Shown here piece after piece: positions 35,675 through 45,527 of a stretch of 64,000 nucleotides of DNA (position 1 is its first letter; every line of letters starts with the position of its first letter). Made by a program: the position numbers and the translations under genes. A model generated the notes under the pieces. It worked only from the letters and a program-made list of their open reading frames with translations, made no database searches and had not been told where the DNA came from. This DNA is from Macrostomum hystrix (Eukaryota > Platyhelminthes > Macrostomidae): NCBI GenBank assembly GCA_950097015.1, contig CATNEN010000001.1, positions 17,860,501-17,924,500 of the forward strand, written 5' to 3'.

Positions 35675-38600
35675 ATGCACTGCGGTCAGTTGGCATTGAA
35701 TGGCATTGACTATGAACAGATCAAGCGTGCGGTGTCTGTCTATGTGAAGGGAGGTTTCAGCAGTACAGACGGCGATAAAATGCTCCGGACCCTGTACCGA
35801 GCAGTCTTCTCAACCGAGGAGCTAACGACCCGTTCCTACACCGGCCGCAAGACAAAAAAGGATGGTCCGCCGCCGAAGCCGGAAGTATCTAAGAAGAAAA
35901 AGTTCGCCATTAAGGCTTTTATAAGTGGGCTAAAGTTCCCTGAGGAATTTCCGAAGAAGTCCTATGCCACGATTTTCAAGCGCACTGCCTTCTGCGCTGC
36001 CCGAAAATTGAAGTCACCACTCAAAGTGACACCCAGCGGTCGCACTGGAAGGAACAAGGGCGGAAGGAAGGAAGCCGGTGATGAAGAAGGCGGCGGTGAC
36101 CTTGACAGCGCCAAGGAACTTGACCTTGACGGCGGTGACGTTGACGCCAAGGAGGACGACGACAGTGGCGACGACGACGAAGCCGCAGCCTCTAGCGACT
36201 CTTCCGGCAGCTTGGCGAACGGCTTCCCACATTCGCGCGCAAGCGCAAGTGCCAAGCGGACAGTCCGAGGAATCGGCTGGCAAAGAAGAAGCCAGGGGGG
36301 GGGAGGAGCCCGCGGACTCAGAGTAACATCTGAGGTCCGTGGGAAAAACCCCCTCCAACAGAGTGGTGACCCACTAACCACGGATCACACCTCTATAACC
36401 AATAGAACAGTGAGGCACCCTGGTGCCAACTCGGACGAGGAGGAGGAGGAGGAGGAGAAGGAGAAAGAAGAGTCGGAAGGAGAAAATAGAGAAGACGGAG
36501 GAACGAGAAGGACCGAAAAAGGAAAGAAAAGCAAAGAAAAAGAAAAAAATCAGAAAAAAAATCAGAGAGAAAATAACAAGAATATGAAACAAGAAGGGGA
36601 CTCGCAGAGATCGATTGAAGCAGGAATTAAGTTGCACCTGAGCACCATTGAGAAAAACCCAGGACCCAGGAACGCGGACCAGAGGAAAACAAGAAACAGG
36701 AGAAGAACGCTAAGAAGAAGGAAAAGAAAAGAGAAACGAATAAAGCAGAAGACGGAAGAGGCAGAATCGGACTGGAAAGAATTAAGAATAAAGATAGCAA
36801 CCTGGAACGTACAGCGGGCCAACATCGGTTCGGCAAGGTTTGGCGAGATCGTGAAGGCAGCCAGCAAATGGCAAATCACCTTAATCACGGAAACCCAAGT
36901 GACACAAACAGGAATCCGGGAATACAAAACAGTTGAAGGGACAAGCCACCTAATCCATTCCGGAAGGGTAGGCATCCTACTCTCTGAACCGGCATGGCTA
37001 CTGTGGCTGAAAGAAGGGAGAAAGATGCAACCACAAGAAAGAAGCCTAGCAATAGAACTAGGCGACTGCATCCTGGTGTCGGTTTACCAACCAGTCAAAG
37101 GTGTCGAAGGATACGACAGCACAATCATAGAGGTAAGAAGCGAACTCGAAAGAATCTTGACCACGGCGGGACAGAAGAAAGCCATTTTCATCGGAGGTGA
37201 CTTTAACGCATCAGTTGGAAGTAACAACACAGGAATGAACCCGAGGTCTGGAACCCCGTTCACCTGCATCGGAAAATGTAGCACACGAACAGCGAACGAC
37301 CAAGGCTTGGAACTAATGCTATGGATGGAAGAATGGAACTTGGTGTGGACAAGTTCTTTTTTCAAACAAAAGAAAGGAGGCACCTGGAAGAACCCGAGAA
37401 CGAAGAGATGGTACGAGCTAGACGGTTTCATTGTAAGGAAAGACCAACGGCACAAGACCGTAAGAAAAGTGTACACGGACCACAGCCCGAGGCTGTCGGA
37501 TCACTTACCGAAGGTCTTGTGGGCACACCCGAACCTGGCAAAACAAATCAGGAAGATCGCAAAGAAGAACAAAATAACAGCGATCAAGAAACAGAAGAGA
37601 AAGAGGATCGAGTGGGAAAAACTCAGAGAAGAGGAAGTTCGAGAAAAATTCGCAAAAGAAACGTCCCAGGAAACAGGAAATAACCAATGGGAAGAAGTGG
37701 AAAGAAACCTGGTGAAGAAGGCGGAAGCAGTATGCGGCATCAAGAAAAGACAGACTAACCCTTGGATGGCCGGGAAGGAAGAAGCACTGAAGGAACTTAA
37801 TATCGGTATCAAAAACGCCCTAAGAGAAAGGAACGAAGCAAATCGTGAGTGGCAGGAAACGCAGAACGAAGAAGACAGAGTGAAACTAGAAACAAAAAAG
37901 CAAGTACTCCGAGAGACGAGGAAAAAGAAAAACGAATGGCTCACGCAATGGGAAGAGGTCTGGTGGAACACACTAGCCGAAAAGTGTAAAGAGAACTGTG
38001 AGAAAGGAAACGTTGCAGGGATGTATGAAAACCTAAGAGAGATGGGTGCAGCGGAGATGGGTAACAGGAACCAGAGCAGAGGAAAGAACCTGTTCAGCGC
38101 AAACGATTTCAAAGAACATCTCGAACAAGTGCAGAAAGACCGTTTCGAGAATGACCCAACAACTATGTTGGCCAGGATTGACACGTTCGCTAAGCTTCAA
38201 GTACCCAAAAAAGTCCAAAGAACGGCAAACGAATCCCTGGTCGAACCCATCACTAGAACTGAATTCGAGAGAGAGATAAACAAGATGAAGAACGGTGCAC
38301 CGGGAGAAGACGACGTCAGACTGATTTACATCAAGACTGCGAACACAACCGTAAGGGAGAAATGTTTCACCGAGATTACGAGACTCTGGGAAGAACCAGC
38401 CAAGGAGTGGAAGGAAAGTCAGAAACTAGGACTGATCATCCCCTTACATAAGAAAGGCGACAAAAAAGACCTGAACAATTACCGAGGAGTATGTCTACTA
38501 CCAATGACAAGCAGGATACTGGCGAGAATCATCGCGACTCGCATAAACAAATGGGCAGAAGAAACCGAATGCCTAGATGATAACCAAGCCGGTTTCAGAC

Positions 38601-40538
38601 GCAACAGATCGACAATGGACGCCACCCAGATCATCCTGAGATTACAAGAAGACGCGACACTGATGAAGGAAATACGTGCAGACAGGGAAGAAAACGCGAA
38701 CAACAATGAGAACAACGAGAGCGACGAAGACAACGACGAAACCACGATAAAGCTACTAGACCTAAAAAAAAGCCTACCCACGAGTGAATAAACCCGCACT
38801 GTGGAAGCTGTTAGCGCACTACGAGATGCCAAAGAAGATGATTGATAAACTCAGAGACCTGCACGAGTACACCGCCTATAAGGTGCACACAGAGGATGAG
38901 GACAGCCAGACATTCTTCCCCCAGAGAGGACTACGCGAAGGATGCGCGACCTCACCGGTGCTCTTTAATATCTACCACCAGGCGGTCATGCGAGAAGCTG
39001 AGATAGAAAGGAAAGCGGCAGCGACAAACAAGGGCTTAGAAGTAGGTATTGAATGGGCGTACCTACCAGGCAATGACCTGCCCCCACAGAGGAACTACAA
39101 ATTCACGGAGGAAACAGTCACAACGCGGATCACTTGCTCACTGTTCGCGGACGACACCACGGTGATAGGCGAGAAAAAAGAGATCAAGGAAGGAACAGCG
39201 ACGGTAAAGAAGGTCATGGGATGGCTAGAGGAAAGAACAAATGATGCGAAGGAAGAAACAGCAACGTTAGGAACAGAAGAAAGCAATAAGATCCGAATGC
39301 TAGGAACGTGGCTAGGTAAGAAAGAAGACACCCACCAAAGACTGCAGAGAGCAACAAGCGCGTGGACTAAAGTCAAGAAAAGACTCAGGAGAACGAGACT
39401 GACCAAAAGAACCCAGGCGAGAGTAGTCGAAGCATGCGTAGAAAGTACGATGACGTTTAATGCAGGAGCAAGACCGTTCAAGAAAGGGGAAATTGACCAA
39501 CTGCAAAGAACAATGGACAAATTCTACCGCTATATATGGAGCAGCAAAACGAAAGAACCACTACGAGAAATGGAAGAGAAACAAATGAACATGTGGGACG
39601 TAAGAAGATCAATGGGAGTCAAATGTATCCAGAGAAAAATCGAGATCGCGCACTGGAGACGAATGGGACACGTTCTTAGACTACCGAACACCAGCCTCAC
39701 AAAGATCTGCGTAATGGGATGGAATAAAAGGTTAGAAAAGGCGAAAAGACCGAAGAAGAGGAGAACAACTATAATTACGTATTGGAGAAAACTGGTTCGG
39801 AAAGCCAAACTCGACCCATTGAAGGTCGGACAATACGCGAACGACAGAACCAAGTGGAAAGAGACCATCAGAAAGAGAGACGCCGAATGGGAGAAGATCG
39901 AACGGCTAAGATGCAAAGGTAGAGAAGGAAACGAAACCGTAGAACTGGAAGAAAGGAACCAGGCCAGCAGCCCCCAAACGGAAGAAAACGAACTAACAGG
40001 CTTCAGATGCTGGGAAGTAAACTGCGGAAAGATATGTAGATCGAGAGGTGGGCTGGCCATCCACCGGAAGAGAATGCACAAAACCGACACGGGAATAAGA
40101 ATGAAATGCGGAAGGTGTAACGACGAGTTCAGAACGGAAGCAACAAGGAAAAATCACGAGCAATGGTGCTCAGGAGGCAGAACGGAAGGAACAAAAAGAG
40201 AGTGCAACAACTGCAAGAGATGGATCAGTAAGACGAATTATGCAAGACATAGAAGGCAATGCGTAGAGGACCCGCCGGCAATCAAAAGCCCGAGGACGGT
40301 AGACGAGGTGACAAGAACGGTGGCGAGAATTCATAAGAGGAAGAGAGCGGAATGCCGATACTGCAAGAAATGGCTGTCAGCAACAAACATGGCACGGCAC
40401 GAACGAGGATGCGGCGAGCATTAGGAGAAGAGCCTACGTCCGAGACCCAGGGTGCCACCTACGCCAGATGGCGATAAAATGGTGGAAGAAGAAGAAGAAG
40501 AAGACTCTTCCGGCAACCCATCAGCGGAGGCGAAGTAG
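35675..40538 (+). CDS. BEN-domain-like gene, 3' end split by a retrotransposon
   Basis: The host part is 35675-36209 plus, after the inserted element, 40516-40538. Residues about 35-112 resemble a BEN domain, an alpha-helical DNA-binding module: KMLRTLYRAVFSTEELTTRS, then a basic linker, then a second helical half ending in FCAARKLK. Residues 133-178 are a strongly acidic Asp/Glu/Ser tail. Across the duplicated target site the original frame rejoins as N-P-S-A-E-A-K-stop (TAG at 40536), so the insertion hit the last few codons. Today the frame runs instead into the element. A TGA lies directly before the ATG, and an acceptor-like ATTAG lies 16 bp upstream. A 10-bp near-duplication (TGGCATTGAA/TGGCATTGAC) after the ATG may have shifted the original frame. 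Function would be chromatin or DNA binding by family analogy only. Confidence 0.5.
36197..36209 (+). repeat. Target-site duplication, 5' copy
   Basis: GACTCTTCCGGCA, identical to the 3' copy. In host frame it reads D-S-S-G plus one base. Confidence 0.93.
36210..36293 (+). ncRNA. HDV-like self-cleaving ribozyme at element 5' end
   Basis: The first seven bases of the element (GCTTGGC, 36210-36216) pair perfectly with GCCAAGC at 36251-36257 (P1, 7 bp). GGCTTC (36221-36226) pairs with GAAGCC (36288-36293) to form P2 and close a pseudoknot. P4 is AG-T-CCGA/TCGGCT (36262-36278) capped by a GGAA tetraloop. The joining segment after P4 is GGCAAAG, which places an unpaired C like catalytic C75 of the HDV fold before P2. 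Cleavage is expected just before 36210, exactly at the element border given by the target-site duplication. The P3/L3 region is longer than usual (a GCGC hairpin with a GCAA loop), the main uncertainty. Confidence 0.65.
36210..38791 (+). CDS. Retrotransposon ORF, first part: 2A-like motif, APE endonuclease, N-terminal RT
   Basis: The frame is continuous with the host BEN exon. A likely own start is the ATG near 36584. After a Glu/Lys-rich low-complexity segment comes the 2A-like motif with IEKNPGP. The APE endonuclease follows, with IATWNVQ at its start, GGDFNASVG (37193-37219) and a terminal SDH (37496-37504), all expected catalytic or structural residues. It nicks the target DNA. The RT opens with NGAPGEDDV and the motif GLIIPLHKKGDKKDLNNYRG, then QAGFRRNRST. 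A stop at 38789-38791 interrupts the RT because of one extra A in the run at 38764-38771. The downstream frame continues the domain. Confidence 0.9.
38772..40424 (+). CDS. Retrotransposon ORF, second part: RT catalytic core and C-terminal zinc fingers
   Basis: The frame continues the RT from just after the A run, and its first ATG, at 38784, is not a natural start. It holds the template-binding LREGCATSPVLFN and the catalytic LFADDTTV (FADD at 39144-39155), followed by the thumb-like region with RRMGHVLRLPNT. Four Cys/His motifs follow: C-x4-C-x12-H-x4-H, then three C-x2-C...H-x4-C types. Such fingers bind nucleic acid in related elements. No RNase H domain is seen. The stop is TAG at 40422-40424. 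Confidence 0.88.
   Translation, partial: AYPRVNKPALWKLLAHYEMPKKMIDKLRDLHEYTAYKVHTEDEDSQTFFPQRGLREGCATSPVLFNIYHQAVMREAEIERKAAATNKGLEVGIEWAYLPGNDLPPQRNYKFTEETVTTRITCSLFADDTTVIGEKKEIKEGTATVKKVMGWLEERTNDAKEETATLGTEESNKIRMLGTWLGKKEDTHQRLQRATSAWTKVKKRLRRTRLTKRTQARVVEACVESTMTFNAGARPFKKGEIDQLQRTMDKFYRYIWSSKTKEPLREMEEKQMNMWDVRRSMGVKCIQRKIEIAHWRRMGHVLRLPNTSLTKICVMGWNKRLEKAKRPKKRRTTIITYWRKLVRKAKLDPLKVGQYANDRTKWKETIRKRDAEWEKIERLRCKGREGNETVELEERNQASSPQTEENELTGFRCWEVNCGKICRSRGGLAIHRKRMHKTDTGIRMKCGRCNDEFRTEATRKNHEQWCSGGRTEGTKRECNNCKRWISKTNYARHRRQCVEDPPAIKSPRTVDEVTRTVARIHKRKRAECRYCKKWLSATNMARHERGCGEH
40503..40515 (+). repeat. Target-site duplication, 3' copy
   Basis: GACTCTTCCGGCA directly after the (GAA)n tail. 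The host frame resumes after it. Confidence 0.93.
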
Positions 40539-41130
40539 AGCCTGAAATTAAGCCATTTGAACATTATTATTTTTCAGTTTTTTTGTGACGGATCGCTAAA
40601 CTAAGTGCGAAATGCACTACAATTGTACAATGCCAAATTATATTATGTTTTAATGACAGTATTATGTTTTTTCTTAATAGTTACTGGCTATGGCCTTCCT
40701 TGGACTGGCTTTGGTGTGCAGAAAATTATGAAGCATGACACGGCCAACAATAGTTGCTGAACATAGCAAGACAAGTGATGCAAAGTGTCCAGTGAAAGCT
40801 GGCTGGAAAGCAGGTAGTGCCAGTAACTAATTACACCTTGTACCTTTATATGTTTCCTAAAATTGCTTATAACCATCGATACCAATATTTACATATAAAA
40901 AGTTATGGCATTTGATGCGCGGGCAGTTTGCCGATACAAATACAGCGACTTTTTACTAGCTATATTTTACTGGCTATTTTTGTTACTGCCACTACTGCCT
41001 TTTTATCAATATAAAGAAAGTCATGGCATTTTACATTTGATATAATTCATAATAAATATTAAGTATATTCAGATGTATAGATTTTTTTCTTGTTACTATT
41101 TTCTGGTGCTACTGCCAGTCACACAACGGA
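40539..41130. other. Host sequence after the BEN gene stop
   Basis: AT-rich, with an AATAAA near 41050 that could serve the BEN gene. No other gene seen. Confidence 0.4.
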
Positions 41131-41136
41131 CACACA

Positions 41137-41258
41137 GAATGGTCACACAAAATATGGTCACAGTGAACGGTCACATGGTGACCCTGAACATGACGGTCAC
41201 AAAATATGGTCACAGTGAACGGTCACATGGTGACCCTGAACATAACGGTCACAAAATA
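41137..41258. repeat. 52-bp satellite, right arm, inverted
   Basis: About 2.4 units of the reverse complement of the array at 34810-35620 (GGTCACAGTGAACGGTCACA, TGGTGACCCTGAACATGACG). They are followed at once by CTTATCTCCCCCGTG-type repeat. Confidence 0.93.
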
Positions 41259-41319
41259 TGTGTCTTATCTCCCCCGTGACTTATCCCTCCCCTATCTCAT
41301 CTCTCCCGTGTCTCATCTC

Positions 41320-42860
41320 TAATCTCAGAGAAACTTAAAAGGGTTCTCTGCACACCCAAAATGTTGCAGATACAACATGACTTCCATAGAGTCTCACGCC
41401 CACGTTTCACGCCCCAGCAGCATTCTTTGGGAGAGCAACTTTCTCTGACTATTAGGCGTGCTGTGCTGCGGGTGGCAGGAGTTTGCAATAGAAGGCTGCA
41501 GTCGCATGGAGACAGGAGAGTGTACTCAGCTGGAATCGGATGTCTTCAGGCCCGCCAAGCCATTTCCTTTCTTGAACTGGCCTCTGTTAGCTTTTTGCTT
41601 GGTTTTCTTTTGTCTGCGGCATCGCATTTCGTTGCCAATTTCCTTGCTTAAACACGAAGTCGCTGCCTGGCTTCAGCTGCGGCCGCGTGCACTGTTCTTG
41701 AGTTCTGCTTTGTTAAGGAAATTCAACTTCAACTTCAATTGGGTTCTATAAGCCGGTCGGTAGTGGGAATTCCACGAATGTTTGGCGGCCGCCACAGTCC
41801 ATGGACTAAACAGGTGTACACAGACTTGGGGAATCGTTGACAGAAATATGATAATTTTCCCTTAACCTCCCCTGATAACTTTTTGCTGTGTCTGCTGTGA
41901 GAACACGTGCCAACTTTTTGTTGCGCATCTTCTGAGACAATAATCAAGTCGCCAGCCCTTCAGACCGTCAAGATATTCAACGGTTCTGGCCGAGGGTCTG
42001 ATCTTTGCCCTAAGAGCTAGTGTACTTGTACAGTGTATTTCATCTTCAATTTTCTCGATCGACAGCCATCAATTATCCAATTAAAGTTTCTGGATCTGGC
42101 TAAAATGCTGCATTAATCCTTCATTGCCGGGTAAGAATTCTGCTTAACTGTCATCATCCGGCTCAGCAATTCAGCCCCAGCCAGTTAAAATTCCTAAACG
42201 TTATGATGATGAATATTTAATTGCTTCCCAGCCTGCTATAGAAGTGGCAATTCTCGCCTTATCGGGGCCGTGACAAAAGAATTGCCTCATCTTTTTGCTG
42301 CCTTCTCCGCTCTATTTGAGTCTGGTTTACTCAGACTCATGCGTGCTCAAGAAATCGTCTTTGAAAAAAATGGCCCGGGGGGTTAATGGGAAAAAAGTCT
42401 TTCAACAATTTTCATTTCTCCCCAGCCTCCCCTCACCTATCCGGCTTTCTAGTCTCAAAAGTTCACTCGTGTCGAGTACCCGACGCCACTTTAGCGTGGT
42501 GCTGACTCGCCCAACTGTTCTCAAAGCTGTGTTTACAAAGGCATTTGAGCACGGCAAAAAATGAATTTGAATTATTTAGAAGATCTTCAGTCAGGAGGGG
42601 GTCTGCTCAGTCAATGACAGACTGACTCCAGCTCAACCGCCATCAATTTGCACTTTCCCTGCTCTGCAGGATTCTCATTAAGGCGGACCACTTAAGATTT
42701 TGTCATTCAACTTTCTATGCTCAGTTGAGCACAGATGACGGAGTGGCATTCCAATGGCTGCTTTGGAGATCAACTTGAGATCATCTGAGCTCAGGTGTAC
42801 TTTAGCTGCAGCTGTACTTTGAGAATCCTTAATTCGCATAAAAATCAATAATCCATAATC
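41320..42860. other. Single-copy spacer, no supported gene
   Basis: Mixed base composition. Short open frames (41361-41751, 42295-42564) have no conserved features or splice context. Confidence 0.45.
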
Positions 42861-42864
42861 AGGA

Positions 42865-45290
42865 TCCTAGACTACTCTCCCCAAATCTTCCCCTGAGATC
42901 TCCCAAAATCTTCCCCTGAGATCTCCCCAAATCTTCCCCTGAGATCTCCCCTAAATATTCCCCCGATCTCCCCAAATATTCCCCGATCTCCCCAAATATT
43001 CCCCGATCTCCCCAAATATTCCCCGATCTCCCAAAATCTTCCCCTGATATCTCCCCTAAATATTCCCCCGATCTCCCCAAATCTACCCCCGATCTCTCAC
43101 AAATCTACCCCGGATCTCCCCAAATATTCCCCCGATCTCCCCAAATCTACCCCCGATCTCTCACAAATCTACCCCCGATATCCCCAAATCTACCCCCGAT
43201 CTCCCCAAATATTCCCCGATCTCCCCAAATATTCCCCGATCTCCCCAAATCTTCCCCTGAGATTTCCCCTAAATCTACCCCGATCTCCCCAAATATTCCC
43301 CGATCTCCCCAAATATTCCCCGATCTCCCCAAATCTTCCCCTGAGATCTCCCCTAAATATTCCCCCCCGATCTCCCCAAATATTCCCCCGATCTCCCCAA
43401 ATCTTCCCCTGAGATCTCCACTAAATATTCCCCCGATCTCCCCAAATATTCCCCCGATCTCCCCAAATCTACCCCCGATCTCTCACAAATCTACCCCTGA
43501 TCTCCCCAAATATTCCCCCGATCTCCCCAAATATTCCCCGATCTCCCCAAATATTCCCCGATCTCCCCAAATCTTCCCCTGAGATCTCCCCTAAATATTC
43601 CCCCGATCTCCCCAAATATTCCCCGATCTCCCCAAATATTCCCCGATCTCCACAAATCTTCCCCGAGATCTCCCCTAAATATTCCCCCGATCTCCCCAAA
43701 TATTCCCCGATCTCCCCAAATCTTCCCCTGAGATCTCCACTAAATATTCCCCCGATCTCCCCAAATATTCCCCCGATCTCACCAAATCTACCCCCTATCT
43801 CTCACAAATCTACCCCTGATCTCCCCAAATATTCCCCCGATCTCCCCAAATATTCCCCGATCTCCCCAAATATTCCCCGATCTCCCCAAATATTCCCCGA
43901 TCTCCCCAAATCTTCCCCTGAGATCTCCCCTAAATATTCCCCGATCTCCCCAAATATTCCCCGATCTCCCCAAATATTCCCCGATCTCCCAAAATCTTCC
44001 CCTGAGATCTCCCCTAAATATTCCCCCGATCTCCCCAAATCTACCCCCGATCTCTCACAAATCTACCCCCGATCTCCCCAAATATTCCCCCGATCTCCCC
44101 AAATCTACCCCCGATCTCTCACAAATCTACCCCCGATATCCCCAAATCTACCCCCGATCTCCCCAAATATTCCCCGATCTCCCCAAATATTCCCCGATCT
44201 CCCCAAATCTTCCCCTGAGATTTCCCCTAAATCTACCCCGATCTCCCCAAATATTCCCCGATCTCCCCAAATATTCCCCGATCTCCCCAAATCTTCCCCT
44301 GAGATCTCCCCTAAATATTCCCCCCCGATCTCCCCAAATATTCCCCCGATCTCCCCAAATATTCCCCGCTCTCCCCAAATCTACCCCCCATCTCTCACAA
44401 ATCTACCCCCCAATCTCCCCAAATCTTCCCCCGATCTCCCCAAATCTTCCCCCGATCTCCCCAAATCTACCCCGATCTCCCCAAATCTACCCCGATCTCC
44501 CCAAATCTTTCCCTGAGATCTCCCCTAAATATTCCCCGATCTCCCCAAATATTCCCCCGATCTCCCCAAATATTCCCCGATCTCCCCAAATCTTCCCCCG
44601 ATCTCCCCAAATCTACCCCGATCTCCCCAATTCTACCCCGATCTCCCCAAATCTACCCCGATCTCTCACAAATATTCCCCCCGATCTCCCAAAATCTACC
44701 CCGATCTCCCCAAATCTTCCCCTGAGATCTCCCCTAAATATTCCCCTGATCTCCCCAAATATTCCCCTGATCTCCCCAAATATTCCCCGATCTCCCCAAA
44801 TCTACCCCGATCTCCCCAAATCTACCCCGATCTCCCCAAATCTACCCCGATCTCTCACAAATATTCCCCCCGATCTCCCAAAATCTACCCCGATCTCCCC
44901 AAATCTTCCCCTGAGATCTCCCCTAAATATTCCCCCGATCTCCCCAAATATTCCCCGATCTCCCCAAATATTCCCCGATCTCCCCAAATCTACCCCGATC
45001 TCCCCAAATATTCCCCGATCTCCCCAAATCTACCCCCGATCTCCCCAAATCTACCCTACGATCTCCCCAAATCTACCCCGATCTCTCACAAATCTACCCA
45101 CATCTCCCCAAATCTTCCCCCAATCTCCCCAAACCTACCCCGATCTCCCCAAATCTACCCCCGATCTCCCCAAAATCTACCCCGTTCTCCCCAAATCTAC
45201 CCCCGATCTCCCCAAACCTACCCCGATCTCCCCAAATCTACCCCCGATCTCCCCAAATCTACCCCGTTCTCCCCAAATCTTCCCCGCTTT
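42865..45290. repeat. 2.4-kb satellite, 20-bp CCCCAAATATTCCCCGATCT units
   Basis: About 120 units alternating ATATTCCCC, ATCTACCCC and ATCTTCCCC between GATCTCCCCAA words, with CCCCTGAGATCTCCCCTAAA variants. A block of about 0.4 kb recurs (43080-43370 matches 44040-44330). The complementary strand is rich in GGGG runs. Confidence 0.95.
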
Positions 45291-45527
45291 CAAAAAGCAA
45301 TTTTCTGTAGCCTCTAAGAATTTATTTTAACTCTTTAATCATCCCTTTAAGATCATACTAGCTCACTCCTCATTGGTCAGCTAGTCTTCTGTGCCACCCA
45401 GCCAACCAGTCCACACTCTCACCCTCCCTAAACTTTCCAAACTAAATGCCAGCACCAGTTTCTAAAATTGCCATTGACTCAGCAGTGTTGGATTGAGGGC
45501 GTTCACCTTTGACAAACTCGCTCAGCC

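Larger units (their letters stand above)
36210..40502 (+). mobile_element. APE-type non-LTR retrotransposon with 13-bp target-site duplication
   Basis: The 4,293-bp element is flanked by GACTCTTCCGGCA at 36197-36209 and 40503-40515. Its 3' end is a short UTR (40425-40502) with a hairpin (CGCCA/TGGCG) and a (GAA)n tail. It encodes an acidic and basic N-terminal region, a 2A-like NPGP motif (36623-36667), an APE-like endonuclease (about 36781-37530), a reverse transcriptase (about 38260-39700) and four C-terminal zinc-finger motifs (about 40004-40415). The coding strand is A-rich with AGA-biased arginine codons, unlike the host exons. The full-length 5' end, intact target duplication and near-intact ORF indicate recent insertion. 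The ribozyme, 2A, APE, RT and C-terminal finger order resembles trypanosomatid L1Tc/ingi elements. The clade cannot be fixed by eye. Confidence 0.93.

Noticed and set aside
36014-36381. Minus-strand frames opposite the BEN-like exon
   Set aside because: Shadow frames of a GC-rich, acidic-residue coding exon. No signals of their own.
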